64,000 bases of DNA, taken from Chrysomallon squamiferum. Its lineage: Eukaryota > Mollusca > Gastropoda > Neomphalida > Peltospiridae. The stretch is taken from contig CM022671.1 in the NCBI GenBank assembly GCA_012295275.1, forward strand, positions 32,984,427 to 33,048,426, read 5' to 3'. Positions 12,884 through 26,243 of this stretch are shown here, piece by piece. Under the pieces are notes generated by a model, which was not told the DNA's origin, ran no database searches, and saw nothing but the letters and a program-made list of their open reading frames with translations. How positions within the stretch are numbered: the first letter of the stretch is position 1; every line of letters begins with the position of its first letter. Position numbers and translations under genes: made by a program.

Positions 12884-15800
12884 CATTCATTTTAGTGTGT
12901 ATAAAAATGTGTATGTAGGCCCCAAAAATTCAGTATACAATTAATATTTATTGCTATATTATTGTAATTTGCATGATGCTGTATCAAATATTTTGTGTGT
13001 GTCATCCAGATGTTTTATTATTTTTTATATAGCTTCCATGTCTGCCAATTAAAGTAGGCAAGTGAATTTTAATTTTTAAGAATTTTACTTATTTTTTTGT
13101 TTTAAATAGATAATCTAATTTACTGTGAACGACTTTACACAGAAATACACGAATGAAATAATACAAATTAAAGTTCATTCTTATGATTTTTATTACAGTG
13201 TGACTAAAAATTATTTCAAACTTTTCAGAGTAATTTAGTGAAATACAGAGTATATTTTCTGGTGTAAATTAATGTGTCCTTCATAAATAACAAATATCAT
13301 AAATTTCAGTTACTTCACTCTCAGAGTAATATTTTCAGCTGAACTTGAATTCAAATTGATTTTAAAAATAAAAGAAAACCTAAAACTAAATTATAGATAC
13401 CACTCTTCAAAACCTGTTTTTTAAAGATATTTTATTTATAAACTGTGGAGAATTTATTTTTAGGTACTCCATCTATTTATATAATGTGTTACATTCATTT
13501 TATTTTTACATTTAGACTTTGAAAAACCAGAATCTTTAAGGTTGTTGAGAGTATTTCTGACAGAGAAAGAATACAGACAGATAAGTGTCAGAAGAACAAA
13601 GTCAGTGAAGAAAAAGAACACTGGTGCATCTTGTGCTAGTCACTTTGATAGTGACATCTTTCTTCAGGATGGATTGAATCTTACAACATTACCCACAGTT
13701 CATTGCAGCACAGCTTCTGCCATGGAAACATCTTTTGATTTCTCAAAATATCAAGATTCAGCACCTTTGCCTTGTGAATCTGTCTCAACAATGACTGAAA
13801 GTAATAACGGTAAAAATGAGATCTGCAAAGATGGTGAAATGCAGACATCTGACCGTGAGAATCTGCCAAGTGCTTCTTCTGTTAAGGTCAGTTCTTCAGA
13901 AGGAAATAGTTGTAAGACTGTGAATGTTTTTGATGAATCCTTGATAAATCAGCCTAGATTAGAACAGTGTCACAACAAGCCCCTAAATATACACAAGAAC
14001 GAACCACCTTCAAATGAAATAACATCTTCTGTGGTACATTCTAAACCTGAAACCTATGACAAAAATTTTAAATCATTAAGAATTGAAGTATCTGGAACAG
14101 AGAAAAACAAAAAAATCATGGAATTGTCTTCTGATAAGTCTAGTGTTGAAAAATGTCATGAACCACACCCAGAACATTTTAAAGTTCACCATGTGGGTTC
14201 TGCTACAGCATCTAAAAGTAGTGTTGAGAACAGTTTAAATAGTGGTAGTAAAGAAAACACAGGAAATGAACAAGGTGCCAATGATAGGACAGACAATACA
14301 TATTGTTCAGAAACACAGGGAGACAAAGTGAAGATAGAGAAAGAACATGCTTCAAAATCACAAAATGTTAGGGACAGTAGAGTCAGTAAACATGGTTCAG
14401 ATTCAGAAGACAATACAAACAGTAAGCATGGTTCAGATAAACAGGACTATACAAAGAGTGAATGTGGTTCAGAATCACGAGACGACAGTGCAAACAGTAA
14501 ACATGGTTCAAATACACAGGAAAATGATAATAAAAACAGTAAACATAGTTCAGATTCACAAGACAAAAACAATACAAATAATGAACATGGTTCAGATACA
14601 CAAGACTGTCATAATACAAAAAGTAAACTTGGTTCAGATACACAGAAGAATGATAGTACAAACAGTAAACATGATTCAGATACACAAAACAGTGACAATA
14701 CAAACAGTAAACATGAGTCAGATACACAAGACATTGACAATACAAACAGTAAACATGGGTCAGATACACAAAACAGTGACAATACAAACAGTAAACATGG
14801 ATCAGGTACACAAGATAATGACAACATACATAGTAAAGCAGGTGCCAGTGAGAGCAGAAGTGAACTGAAGCCTCAAACAGATAATGTTCCTGGTGAATGT
14901 ATGGTTTCTCCACCATTAACGGTTGTTGATCACATGTACCATGGTCTGATTGCATCTGGTAGTATGTCATCTTATTCTCATTCATCAAAGGATAACTCCT
15001 TTGAAGCCTTAAGTCCTGAAAGTCTTACTTCCACATCAGAAGAGAAAACATCTTCACACAAAGAAAGTTTTCATTTTTCACAATCATCTGATGTTTCAGC
15101 AACACCAGTTCAACCTGCAGGTTCATCTAGTGAAGGGGAAAAAATATTTCCAGTATTGTCAGGTGACATTCCTCATAGATCAAACAGTTACAGGATCAAG
15201 ACAAATGAAGAAGAATGGAACCCTGCAGCAGAAGGACTTGTTGACCTTGTTCTGTATGTACAAGGTCATTCCAACATGCTACTGCTGCTCCTGCTAGACA
15301 ATGGGTGTACATGTGACAAAATTCTAATCCGCAAACTGGTAAGTAATTATTACTTAATGATTGAATATATTCTAATAACATTTACATTTTATTATTACAA
15401 AATATCAGATGTAGGGCATGAGATTTCTTGTAGTGCAATGTAATGAGAGGAATCTTATTGGAACTAATATATTTCAATTATTGTTGAAACCAAAATTCTA
15501 AATCATTCTATAACTATTATTGATTCAATAAAATAATTTTTCAGTTGAAATTTGCTTTGCCTAACTTAGCAGAACTGGATTTCCAGGTAAAAGACTTTGA
15601 CCAACAACCTCAGAATGAAGCACAGGTAAATGTGAGTTCAGTAGAAAACATTTAGAGTTATTTTATTTAACAAGTATACACAAGCTGTCTTATTTCAAAT
15701 TTAGTTTGAAGTTTTGAGACAGTCATAATGTATAATAATGTTCATGTTTTGTTTCATATTATGTGTTGGTTACTGTTATTTTCAGTTATCACCAACTGGA

Positions 15801-17389
15801 AATTATCACAAATTAAAGTCAGCATAGCTTGCTGTTGTAATAATGACCTAGATATATTTCCATTGTTGTAAGCTAGACAGAGAAACCAAAACATTAAGAA
15901 CATTAAATTGAAAATATACTCAGGATATGAAATGTTTAACTATCTGTGGTATTAGATACATGAAAACAAATTTATACATGTGCATCAATGTGTATTGATA
16001 TAATAAATGACCAATGGTATTAGTATGAATTGGTTGAACAGTTTATGTATACATATAACAACACAGATTTTTGTATTATAATACAGCTGCATTGTTGAGA
16101 CACAGCTGTATGTAACTGTTGTTTTTCTTCTTCTGCTTTTTGTTCACTTATTGACTACATGTCAAGGTCAGCAGTGACTATGAACAAAACTGTTCTCTGC
16201 AGATCACTTCTTGTGCCATACAGCTTCTTCTGGAGAGTTGCTGTAGTTGCCCAGGTAGTCTCCCTTGGTTCTATAGATGTTTATACAGTTTTGGAATTAT
16301 TGTTTTCATTTCTTATTGTTTAATATTTCATCTTTTCTTTTAAAATATTTTTCAGACTCACAGAAAAAACTACTCTTTTTTGAGAAATGATCCATTTTCT
16401 AAAATTATGACAGGTAAATCTGTAGTTGAATGAAAACTTTTAGTCAAACTTTTAGTTTTTCTTTTATATCTTCATTATCAATGAATTAATAATGGTCTTT
16501 GTTGCCATATCAATGAAACATTCAGGGTTTCTTTTTTTTATTAACATCATGAGTAACTAGAATTAAGAGAATTGCAGTTTATGATATGATTATTCAAATA
16601 ACTGCACTATGATAATAGTATGTTTTCAGATGCATGTAAAACAGTTCACTTACAAATGTACAAAATGATTTAGGGTTCTGATATCACTGCATGTACACAA
16701 AGTTTACTAAAACCTACCCTGCTATATTTTTTGTTTACAGGTAATGTGATGGATTCTGTAACTGGAACATGTCATGAGTTTGTCGACACAGCAACAAAGA
16801 TTCATGAACATTTTGAAGAATTAGATACAATGACTGAGGCTACATTCTGGTATTAACATGTTCTGCTAGTTGATTTAATGACTGTTTACTTTTCTTTTCT
16901 TTTTTCTTTATTATTTTTTTATTATTACTATAATTATTATTATTTTTTTTTTTCTGGAGGGTTTTATATGTAATACTTACTGTATATTAACTGACACCTT
17001 AACTTTAAAATAAATAACTTCTTATAAAAGTAGCACTGATTTTAATTATATATTTTAAAGATTTAGATATGCAGCAATTTTTACAGTGTTGCTGCTTATG
17101 TTGCTCCTGTAGTTGGTTAATAAATTTCTTAGCTCTCATGAATTTAAAAAAATAAAAAAATGCTGATAAGACCCAGTTTCATTAGATTGATCAATTTTTA
17201 TTTTATTTTTTCAGTTCTCATAAGGCAGCTGTCTATGGTCATAGGTCGGTGAACCAGGAAACATTTTTTCAGCTGAACAATCCCAAACAGCCACCTGGCA
17301 GGTACCCCACCTCCAAGGATGAAAGCTTCACCCTGGACACCACAGCCAGGAAAAAACTTCAGACTGACCATGATATTTCTTTGTTGTAG
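8745..17389 (+). CDS. HPS4: HPS4, BLOC-3 subunit (complete, 13 exons, 973 aa)
   Basis: HPS4 forms BLOC-3 with HPS1, the exchange factor for Rab32/Rab38 in lysosome-related organelle biogenesis; it belongs to the CCZ1/INTU/HPS4 longin family. Exons: 8745-8761, 9096-9177, 9738-9884, 10286-10393, 11581-11709, 12107-12204, 12532-12601, 13033-13057, 13516-15338, 15545-15625, 16356-16413, 16741-16849, 17215-17389. The N-terminal longin-like part is recognisable (MFIFDHTVLKREEDDLKDA, PPKIIKLQTEKFAMKR, QELSKIWNIY), as is the C-terminal part (LVDLVLYVQGHSNMLLLLLL, SHKAAVYGHRSVNQETFF, ending DHDISLL). Human HPS4 is 708 aa. The excess comes from the 1823-nt exon 9, a low-complexity Ser/Asn/Asp/Lys-rich linker with an 11-copy repeat at residues 516-664. 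The 25-nt exon 8 is required to keep frame and is followed by a GC donor. AATAAA at 17401-17406 implies a very short 3' UTR. The tiny first exon (MAKNC) is the least certain part. Confidence 0.92.
10020..10095. repeat. (CT)n microsatellite in HPS4 intron 3
   Basis: An uninterrupted CT dinucleotide run of about 76 bp between HPS4 exons 3 and 4. Confidence 0.95.
12797..12873. repeat. (TA)n and (AC)n microsatellites in HPS4 intron 7
   Basis: A TA run at about 12797-12818 is followed by an AC run at about 12837-12873, both between exon 7 and the 25-nt exon 8. Confidence 0.9.
13033..13057 (+). CDS. HPS4: HPS4 25-nt microexon with a GC donor
   Basis: Acceptor AG at 13031-13032; 25 coding bases giving LPCLPIKV plus one base; donor AG|GCAAGT at 13056-13063, an excellent match to the GC-AG subclass consensus. 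Without it, exon 7 (phase 0) joined to exon 9 hits a TAA after seven codons. With it, the frame continues into DFEKPESLRLLRVFLTEKEY, which fits the HPS4 family at this point. Confidence 0.8.
14385..14831 (+). repeat. coding tandem repeat in HPS4 exon 9 (11 units of 12-14 codons)
   Basis: Eleven units read SKHGSDTQnnDNTN-like. Unit lengths are 12, 12, 13, then eight of 14 residues (149 residues in total), followed by a decayed SKAGAS unit. The three 5' units are shortest and most divergent; the last four are the most alike, which suggests expansion at the 3' end. All variation is in whole codons, so the HPS4 frame is kept. The repeat also leaves long open frames in other readings; these are by-products. 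Confidence 0.95.
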
Positions 17390-17536
17390 TCTATAACAGA
17401 AATAAAATAATAAAAAACTGGGGTTGAAGTTTTTTGTGAGGCCATGTCAAAATAATATTTGAATCACATATGAAAAAATATATTGTCGTTACTGGTATTA
17501 TTAATATTTTTGAGCATTATTACTTAAATTATTGAC

Positions 17537-17582
<46 letters not shown>

Positions 17583-17658
17583 TTAATTTCATAATCATAT
17601 CTTTAATTAATCTCAATGCCATCATCACATCATAGTCATGGTCATTGTTGTTGTTACA

Positions 17659-17709
<51 letters not shown>

Positions 17710-18455
17710 TCATTATTTTATCTTTTATCAATAGCTATTTCTGGATTGAAACCAGTTCTTCACAACTGTAATGTCATAATTTGAAAGTCTGAAAGATTAT
17801 TTTCTGAATGTAAAAATCTGTATATAATACAACAAAACCTCACAAATAGTAAATTAGTCAGAGTCACTGCAATTATACATTTCTTTTTGTGATACCATTA
17901 GCAAAACAAATGTTTGACTTTTAATAATTAAAAGTATATCATGAAAAGTCACTGAATATATCTTCATTTTAAAAAGCAGTATTAATAATTTAGGCATAAA
18001 GTTTGTAACAGTCTTTAATGTTATTTTTTAACATGTCCAGGTCTATTTATGACAATAAACATAACTTTTATTACTCAACTAGTCTTGTATTTACTATTAC
18101 TATAGCATTTGTTCTTAGCATTTTCAGATACTATTATTTTGTGATTTCAGAACAGTATTGTTTGTTGAGTAAGAAAAATAAAGTGCTAAAATCTGAATTT
18201 GCTGGTTTTTTTTTTTTTTAACTTGTATTGTAATTTTATTTTTTCCCTGAACTTGCTAAAAAAATAAAATAAAAATATAATTTAATATATATAATTATAT
18301 GAAACATTTGCAAAACTTTATGACTACTGTTTTTAAATGATAAATTATTAAATATGCTTTGGATTTTCTAAATTGTTATTATTATATATATTTTATAAAA
18401 TTAATATAATAACCTATAAGAAATCTTCAGTAGCAGTAAAAAAAAATGTCTATGA

Positions 18456-18496
<41 letters not shown>

Positions 18497-18834
18497 GAGT
18501 GTGTGTGTTTGTATGATACTAATGTTATATAACCAAATTAAAAGAATTTCATTTATTCTTTAACTCGGTAATAACCGGTATTTCATTACCCATTCGGCAT
18601 TCGCCATTGTTCTTTTAATTTCATTATTATTATTTGTTTTCTTTCGTTTATTTATTTTTTTATTATATTTAATTAATTTATTTATTATTGTTATTAACTA
18701 AAAAACAATAAATAAATAAATAAAGGATTTATTAATTTATTCCCTCGGTCAATTGAATTATTGTTTTTCGTTTCGCCTCAGAAACGTCCCTAATTTTAAA
18801 TTACCGCGGTTTAAAGTCACGTGATAAAAGCAAC
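17390..18834. other. HPS4-PRPF19 intergenic region with microsatellites
   Basis: Contains the HPS4 polyadenylation signal (17401-17406), a TA run at 17541-17576, an ATT run at 17656-17709 and a TG run at 18458-18497. PRPF19 transcription should start near the 3' end, where local GC content rises (about 18770-18834). No gene seen. Confidence 0.75.
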
Positions 18835-21800
18835 ATGGCTTTCTGCTGTGCAAGTAAGTTTCAACAATTCTTTTCCATTGTACTTTGTCACATGCTTTTA
18901 AATATGATAATAAAAGGTGATAGATTTGTAAAAAGTTACCTGCATCTGAGGAATTAAAGTATTTATGTATTAAAATATTTTTATATTGTTATATTGTTTT
19001 AAAACGTAATGCCATGTGAATTGTTCATAGTATCAAGTATGAATTCTAAAATATGGGAGATAATTCTAGCTTCAAATTATTTTCTTTTTATCGCAGTTTC
19101 ATGTTATTTATTACACATTACAAATGGTTCCGGTATATACCATGAAGAGTTTCTCAGTTTTGTATGTAACAGTAAATTAGGGTAAAATACAGCAGAAAAA
19201 CGGAGATTATTAAATTTAATAGTCGTACAACTAAGTACTAGTGTCGGTGGTTTTACAGTACACTGTACAGTACCGTGAGTACGCTGTACAGTGTACTGAC
19301 TTACTACTCTACTGCTACAAGTATTAATCAAGTAATAATCTAAATGTACTTGGCCCTACCCATCATTATTTTCATGTTATTATTGTATTCAGCATATGAA
19401 AGCATAATGATCATAATAATGTTTTTAAAATTAACCTAAAAGATTTTGTATCCATTTAGGTTCCTTTAATTAATAGTATTAACTATTATTATTTATTATT
19501 CGGTTTTCCTGAATGAATGTTTTACATGTCACCAAATTTAAGATGATTAAGTGGTTAAATATTTCTTCTTTCTCCAGTCAGTAATGAAGTGCCTGAACAT
19601 CCTGTTCTCTCTCCAGTCTCAGGACATGTTTATGAGAAGAGACTCATTGAGAAATTCATACAAGAAAATGGGATGGATCCAATGAATTCAGAAAAGCTGT
19701 CAGTAGACATGCTAATTGACATCAAAAGTATGATTTCTAACATCTCTGTTGAAGTGTTTATTTGTCAAATGTAAATTTGTATATTATACCTCAAGAGTTC
19801 CTTAAGAATGAAAAGATTAAATTGGGAATTATAGAGAATTATAGCTATAAATTAATGCTACATTTGTCATCATGAACTTAATATTTCAGAATTTTGGTGC
19901 TCAAACATTTATTTTAGGCAGATTAAACATGCAAGTTAATAAAGTTTTTCCATGAGTGCAATGGGCCACAAAAAACTAAGAGACTTTGTGTTCAATTAAT
20001 TTATGTATTAACTGTGATTGTTCTTGTAACCAACTTAGTTCATTCCACTGATATTATTTCAGGTTCCCCACTTGTCAAACCTAAGCCACCTTCTGCGACC
20101 AGCATTCCAGCTATTCTGAAGTCACTACAGGATGAATGGGTCAGTCATACTTGAGCAGAAATATTAAATCTGATTAGATTACATTTATTAACAGCAGTCT
20201 CTATTTTAGTGGTAAAGCTGAGGAGTCACATGTTACAAGCTACTTCATTTCTGATTCAGTCATAGAGATAATTAGGAATAACATTTCATTACAGTTTAGT
20301 AATTAACTGTTAATATTTGATTGAACTTGTTTAAACACATTTTTATTTTTTTTTTATTTTTTATACTTGATGATGCCTATATTATTAATAATTTATTGTA
20401 TAACAACAGAGAGGTACCTACCTCTTTTTTTTTTCTTCAGGATGCTGTTATGCTGCACAGTTTTACTTTACGTCAGCAATTGCAAACTGCCAGACAAGGT
20501 GAGTTAAAAATGGGTTCTCAATAGAGAAAAATATGCACTTTTATTTTTTAAACCACATGCTTTTTTCCTTTTTTGTTTTTTTTGCTGTTTTAAAAAAAAA
20601 AGTTATTGTAAATATCTAATAATAAATTTTGTTTTAATAATGATGTGATTTATTTTTTTGTCTAATTTGTACATATGACTTAAAAACGTAGCATTTTGTT
20701 TAATACTGATATTTTTCAGTTGTTGAGGTTTGCTGATTTTCTGTTTGTTTTTTATACTGTTACAAAGTAAGAAAAAGTTCTTATTGAAGACATTTTAGCT
20801 CCCAAACTTTAAATTTTTAAAAAATAATAATGATAATAAACAACTAATGCCTATATGTTTCAGAATTATCTCATGCTCTGTATCAGCATGATGCAGCTTG
20901 TCGTGTGATTGCTCGTCTTACAAAGGAAGTGACTGCAGCCAGAGAGGGTGAGAAACAGTCTATATCTTATCAATTTTAAGAAAGAGAATATGAGTGTTAA
21001 TAAGAATTCTCTTTATCATCACTGACACATCAGCAGTGTCATTAATGCTAATTTTACATATCATCAGTGATGTTGTAGTCACACCATTGTCCTTTTCATT
21101 ACAAATTCTCCAGTTGTATCTAAGCCTGTCATTGTTTTGACCTGTCAGTTCATTATCACTGGCAGATGATTATGATATGTTAATCAGTTTAGATTCACCT
21201 GTAATATATTATTTCTAGTTTAAAAAAAACAACAAAAAAACAAATTATCACATTCTATCAGGTCGATGAAATATCTTATAACCTGCCATTTTATAAATGT
21301 TGGAAAATACTGCTATTGTTGCCAAAATATGTTGTCGTTACTATTATTATGTTATCTTCATTTTTAGCTTTGGCAACACTGAAGCCCCAGGCTGGAATAA
21401 CTGCCGGAACAGCTGGGTATGCACCTCCAGCACCTGCACCTGTAAGTAAAATACAAAACACCTAAATCAAAGTCACCCATTCATGAAGTACTAATAACAC
21501 TTCAGCTAGATATGCAATAATGTACCCACTGTAATATATTACCAGTGAGTAATTTTTATTCCTTTTGATGGTTGTATTCAGAAAACATAAACTTTTATTC
21601 CTGCAGTAATGAAATATAAGATCAGAAAAAATAATTGTATTTTAATACTGAAATATTTGTGATTGTATTTGTTGGATGAATTAAAATAAAATCTGAAAAA
21701 GTAAAAGTTGATTTATTTGTTTTTAATTCTAGGTGTATGCAGCAGAAGCTGGACCTGAGGCTGCCCAACAACCTGTTGAGGAGGCCGGCATGACCGAGGA

Positions 21801-23059
21801 AGTTGTACAAAAAGTAGGTCATATGTAAAATATATTGAAAATGATATTAAACTCTATAAATCCATCCATACCAGATAAATATGTTGTTTATGGATGTCAT
21901 TAATGTTAAATTTTATTATCTTGAAAATTGTTTACAAAATTGTTTCAGATTTGTTTCATTTAATGAGAAATTGCTAGTTTATTTTTGAGCAAATAAAAAT
22001 AAAAATGACTATTTTTAAAATTACTCATGGTCATTAGAAGTGAGATTTGAAATAAAAACTGTGTCTTTAATTTTTCATATTTAAATATTTTTCTTATTCT
22101 GTAGCTTCAAGACAAGGCAACACTGTTGACAGCTGAACGTAAAAAGGTAAATCACAATGCAATAAAAATGTTTATTTTCTTGTTAGCTTAAATTGTGTAA
22201 ATTTTATTCTTATTACTTTTTCTTTTTTCCTGTTTTTTTGTTTTTGTTTTTGTTAAATAAAAGTATTTCTTCTTATTAGTTAAAATATTTTATACATAAA
22301 GACTATATTGTTATTTTTTTAAATTATTGTTATTATTATTTTATATTTGCACCTGCTTTGTTAAATTAAATTCCTTTCAGTTTTAAGGTCATTGAGTTCA
22401 TATATTATTATTCTTTTCTAGACCAGTACATTTTAAAAACAAATTTTATTATTACTCTCTATTATTTCCAACATTCAATACCTTCTGGGTTTTTTCAGAG
22501 AGGTAAGACTGTACCAGAAGGCCTGGCTATAGTTGAAGATATAAGACAATACAGACAACTGGCTTCACATACTGTAAGTAAAAAAACACATAAGTTCTAT
22601 TATAGTTAGGTTATACCTAATATACAATAACATTTTAAAATTACATGATTTTTGAGATATTCATGCTAAACATCATTTTTGTATTTCAATTTTAATTCAG
22701 TCTATTTTTTTTCAGTTGTTATACTACAAATTGTTAAAAGAACACATTTACAAAAATTATTAATTACAAAAGTAAATTACCTTTGGGTTATTGATAAAAC
22801 CATGACTGACATTGGATGACTATCAATATTTTCATATATAAATAGTGATTAATTATAATTTATTTACAGGGATTACACAGTGCCAGTATTCCTGGAATTC
22901 TTGCTCTTGATCTCTGCATCAGAGACACATCCAGAATTGTCACTGGTTAGTCTCACTTTTATTTCATTTATATGTATGCATGTGTATTTTTATATCTTTC
23001 TTTTTTTCTTCTTCTTTTTTTTTGTCTTTTCTTCTATATCTATATCTATCAGTCTGTCT

Positions 23060-23101
<42 letters not shown>

Positions 23102-26100
23102 AAACATTTTTTAAATTGATTTGAGTGTGTTATTTCCTTTTAGTAATATTTGTTGAAATAATAGTTTGTAATTTCCAGAGTAAGACATTTATTACAATTT
23201 GATAGTTGTTTTTATTATTACTGTTTGAAATTTTAGGAGGGAATGACAAGAATGCTGTAGTCTTCAACAAGGACACTGAGCAGGTTATTGCCATTCTGAA
23301 AGGTCATACTAAGAAGGTCACCAGTGTCATCTATCACCCAGAGGAGGTTAGTTATGAGTAAATTCTTTTATTTTAGTAATGTTTGTATTTATCACATTAT
23401 TTTGCCAAAATACAGAGAGACAGCTACATGAGCACAGATAAACTTGCATATGCACATGTGTAGACTTATATGTGCTAATTTTACTACTTTAATTCCTTAT
23501 GTCTAATGGTTCTAAAATATATATAGTACATACTGTGTGAATAAGTGTATATGCATTTCAGATGTTTGACAGATAAAATGACTTGTTTGTTTTAAACTGA
23601 TAACTGTTAAATTTTCAGGAGCTGGTATTCACGGCATCTCCAGACAACACCATTCGTGTCTGGGGTGTGGCAACAGCTCAGTGTGCCCAGGTGATTCGAG
23701 CCCACGAGGCTCCTGTCACTGGAATCAGCTTGCACGCAACTGGAGACTATCTGCTCAGTTGTTCTCTAGATACAGTAAGAATACATACATAGCATTACCT
23801 ATAAAACTGTATTTAAAACATCAGTGACAGTCATTTTACGTACACTGATACAGATTGTGGTAGTGAATACGTAATAGGCCAAACAGAATGGCCATCTCTT
23901 TGAAATCAAAATGCTGGCAATTTACAAACATAAATATTAATATAAAATATTGTTTTATCTCTCCATTTTCCTTTTTCTTGTTACTACTGCAGCTTAGTGT
24001 AATTAATAAAGTAAAGGGAAAAATAATATGTAATGAAATATTAAAAACTTTGTTTATTTTTTTTTTAAAGCAATGTTTATGTTTAAATCTAGGAAATATT
24101 TTGCTACTTCAGTTTTAAAACAAAATAAAACACTGTAACTAGAGCCAGTAACTGACAACAAAACATAAAAAAATATGTTGCAAAACCTAATTAAACAGAA
24201 AGCCACTAAAATATTTAAGTTATGGATCAAGTTACTAATATCTTAATAACTCCAAAACATAAAGTATATTTCAGTAAAATACAAGTTTACATACAACTTT
24301 TGTAATATCCACAGATCTGGTTTGTTGATGTATTTACAATAATAATGTTTTTGTTTCTTAATGTTTGCAGAACTGGGCATTTTCTGATATAAGAACTGGA
24401 CGTGTTTTAACTAAAGTTGGTGAGACTTCAACACAGTCGGCTGCTGCATTGACCTGTGCACAGTTCCATCCTGATGGTCTGATCTTTGGCACTGGCACTG
24501 AAGACTCCATCATCAAGATCTGGGATTTGAAAGAACGTACCAATGTAGCAAACTTCCCTGGACATCAGGGTCCCATCACTAGCATTTCCTTTTCAGAAAA
24601 CGGTTAGATACACATACACACATTTTGTTTAATATTTGTTTACACTTTTATTCCAGTTCATGTACTGAGTTACTATACCAAAAACAATAGGTTGTATAGA
24701 GGAATTAAAAAAAAGATGAATAATCTGAAAATATATTCAAATCCTGGTCGTTTTAGTAAGCCATTGTAAAATTTTCAGATCATTGATGTTTCAGGTTTTT
24801 GTTATTCATTTGTGTCAGTGAAAAAAGTATCACAAAAAAAGAGAAAATGTTGGCTCTGTGTATTGTTAAAAAAGGCAGCCTGTGAATATAATTAACAGAA
24901 AGTACAAAATTTATTTACTCTTGTTGTTTTTATCATCGAAGTCACATTGTAATAATATATCCATTGTTTAATCCATATTTATTTTCTGTTACAGGTTATT
25001 ATTTGGCAACATCTGCTGAAGATTCGGTTGTTAAACTGTGGGATTTGCGTAAACTGAAAAACTTCAGGACAATAACCCTGGATGAAAAATATGAGGTGAG
25101 ACCAGTAACTCAAGAAATTTCTAGTATTTAAAATTCAATTTTGTTCATATTATGTTTAGTGCTTAATAATAATAGCAGTATAAGAGTTCATCACCTGTTA
25201 AATGCTATTTCCAAAAGGTTGGACATTATAAACAGTTAATATTTAAAAAATAGCATTTAATGGTTGTTACTATTTGTTTTTTGGAGGTTTTTTTTGTTTG
25301 TTTGGGGATTTATTTCAAATGCCATTTTTTGGTGCAGGCATGACAAACATATACTTAGAGATTCATTTCATATAATGAGTGACTTTTTAAATATAATTTT
25401 AGGTGAAGAATTTGTGTTTTGACCAAAGTGGTACTTACTTGGCTGTTGCAGGCACTGATATCAGGTAAAGTTTAAAACAATCCAAAATGTGAATTTTCTC
25501 TGTTAGTTGTTTCACCATTAATTGTGAGTGCTCGATATAAAATAAAGATTTAAACAGTAGCATCAATCATTTAAAATAAATCATTCTAAATGATGTTACT
25601 TAAACAGTGTAATATGCACATTTAAATGTTTTTTTTCATATTTATTTTTTATTTATTCCTGGTGAATGTGTACATAATTTTAATTTAATTTTGCCATAGG
25701 ATAACTCTTCTAAAAACTAAACAGTTTGTTTCCACAACATATTTTTTTCAAAGTTATCCATGTTTCTATTCATTTTTAGTATTAACAAACAAATACTTCA
25801 TCACATAGGAGAATAAACCATTTTAGTTTAATCCTCTGTCTTAAATATGCTAATTTTGTAAGTTACAGTTAATCATATTATGGAAGAGAATTGAGTGCTT
25901 TTTATATTGTCATGAATTTAATATGGGTTAAAGTTCAGTTTTGTAAATAATACTTAAGCATGTCACTTTTTGTATTATCATCAATTTAATATGTGTTAGT
26001 GTTTTGTTTTGTAACAGTTAAGCATTTCGATACAGTGCTTTTCATATTATCATCTGTTTAGTGTGTGTTAGTACTGTAATAATGGTGTTGTGTTTCAGGG

Positions 26101-26243
26101 TTTACCTGTGCAAGCAGTGGAGTGAACTCGTCGTCCTAAATGACCACACAGCAGCAGCAACTGGTGTACGCTTTGGTCACAACGCATCGTTCATCGCATC
26201 TGGAAGTATGGATCGATCTCTGAAGTTCTTTGGGATGGCATGA
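18835..26243 (+). CDS. PRPF19: pre-mRNA-processing factor 19 (complete, 16 exons, 513 aa)
   Basis: PRPF19 is the U-box E3 ubiquitin ligase core of the NineTeen complex, acting in spliceosome activation and DNA damage response in the nucleus. Exons: 18835-18853, 19578-19727, 20063-20139, 20441-20498, 20864-20947, 21368-21441, 21733-21813, 22105-22146, 22499-22573, 22870-22945, 23237-23346, 23619-23774, 24371-24602, 24995-25095, 25403-25464, 26099-26243. Phases agree and total 1542 nt. Order: N-terminal U-box ([20 protein letters not shown], residues 7-56), the Prp19 coiled-coil/tetramerisation region ([20 protein letters not shown], then [20 protein letters not shown]), an Ala/Pro-rich linker ([14 protein letters not shown]), then a C-terminal WD40 propeller with WD units ending in IRVWG, IKIWD and VKLWD. 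The C-terminus is SLKFFGMA. Human PRPF19 is 504 aa, so the length is normal. Exons 9-16 and the 3' flank also exist as an inverted copy at 38940-43645. Confidence 0.97.
19256..19298. repeat. perfect 15-bp inverted repeat in PRPF19 intron 1
   Basis: Arm CAGTACACTGTACAG at 19256-19270 is exactly complementary to 19284-19298, with a 13-nt spacer. Each arm is itself partly palindromic (TGTACA). It could form a hairpin in RNA or DNA; its function is unknown. Confidence 0.9.

Noticed and set aside
14347-14988. Open frames of 173 and 201 codons on both strands inside HPS4 exon 9
   Set aside because: They exist because the tandem repeat has no stops in other frames. Composition is purely repeat-derived and the HPS4 frame explains the region.
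16201-16255. Possible extra HPS4 exon (CTGCAG acceptor, CCCAG|GTAGTC donor)
   Set aside because: It ends in phase 1 and would put a stop into exon 12, whereas joining 15625 directly to 16356 keeps the frame and family-like sequence.
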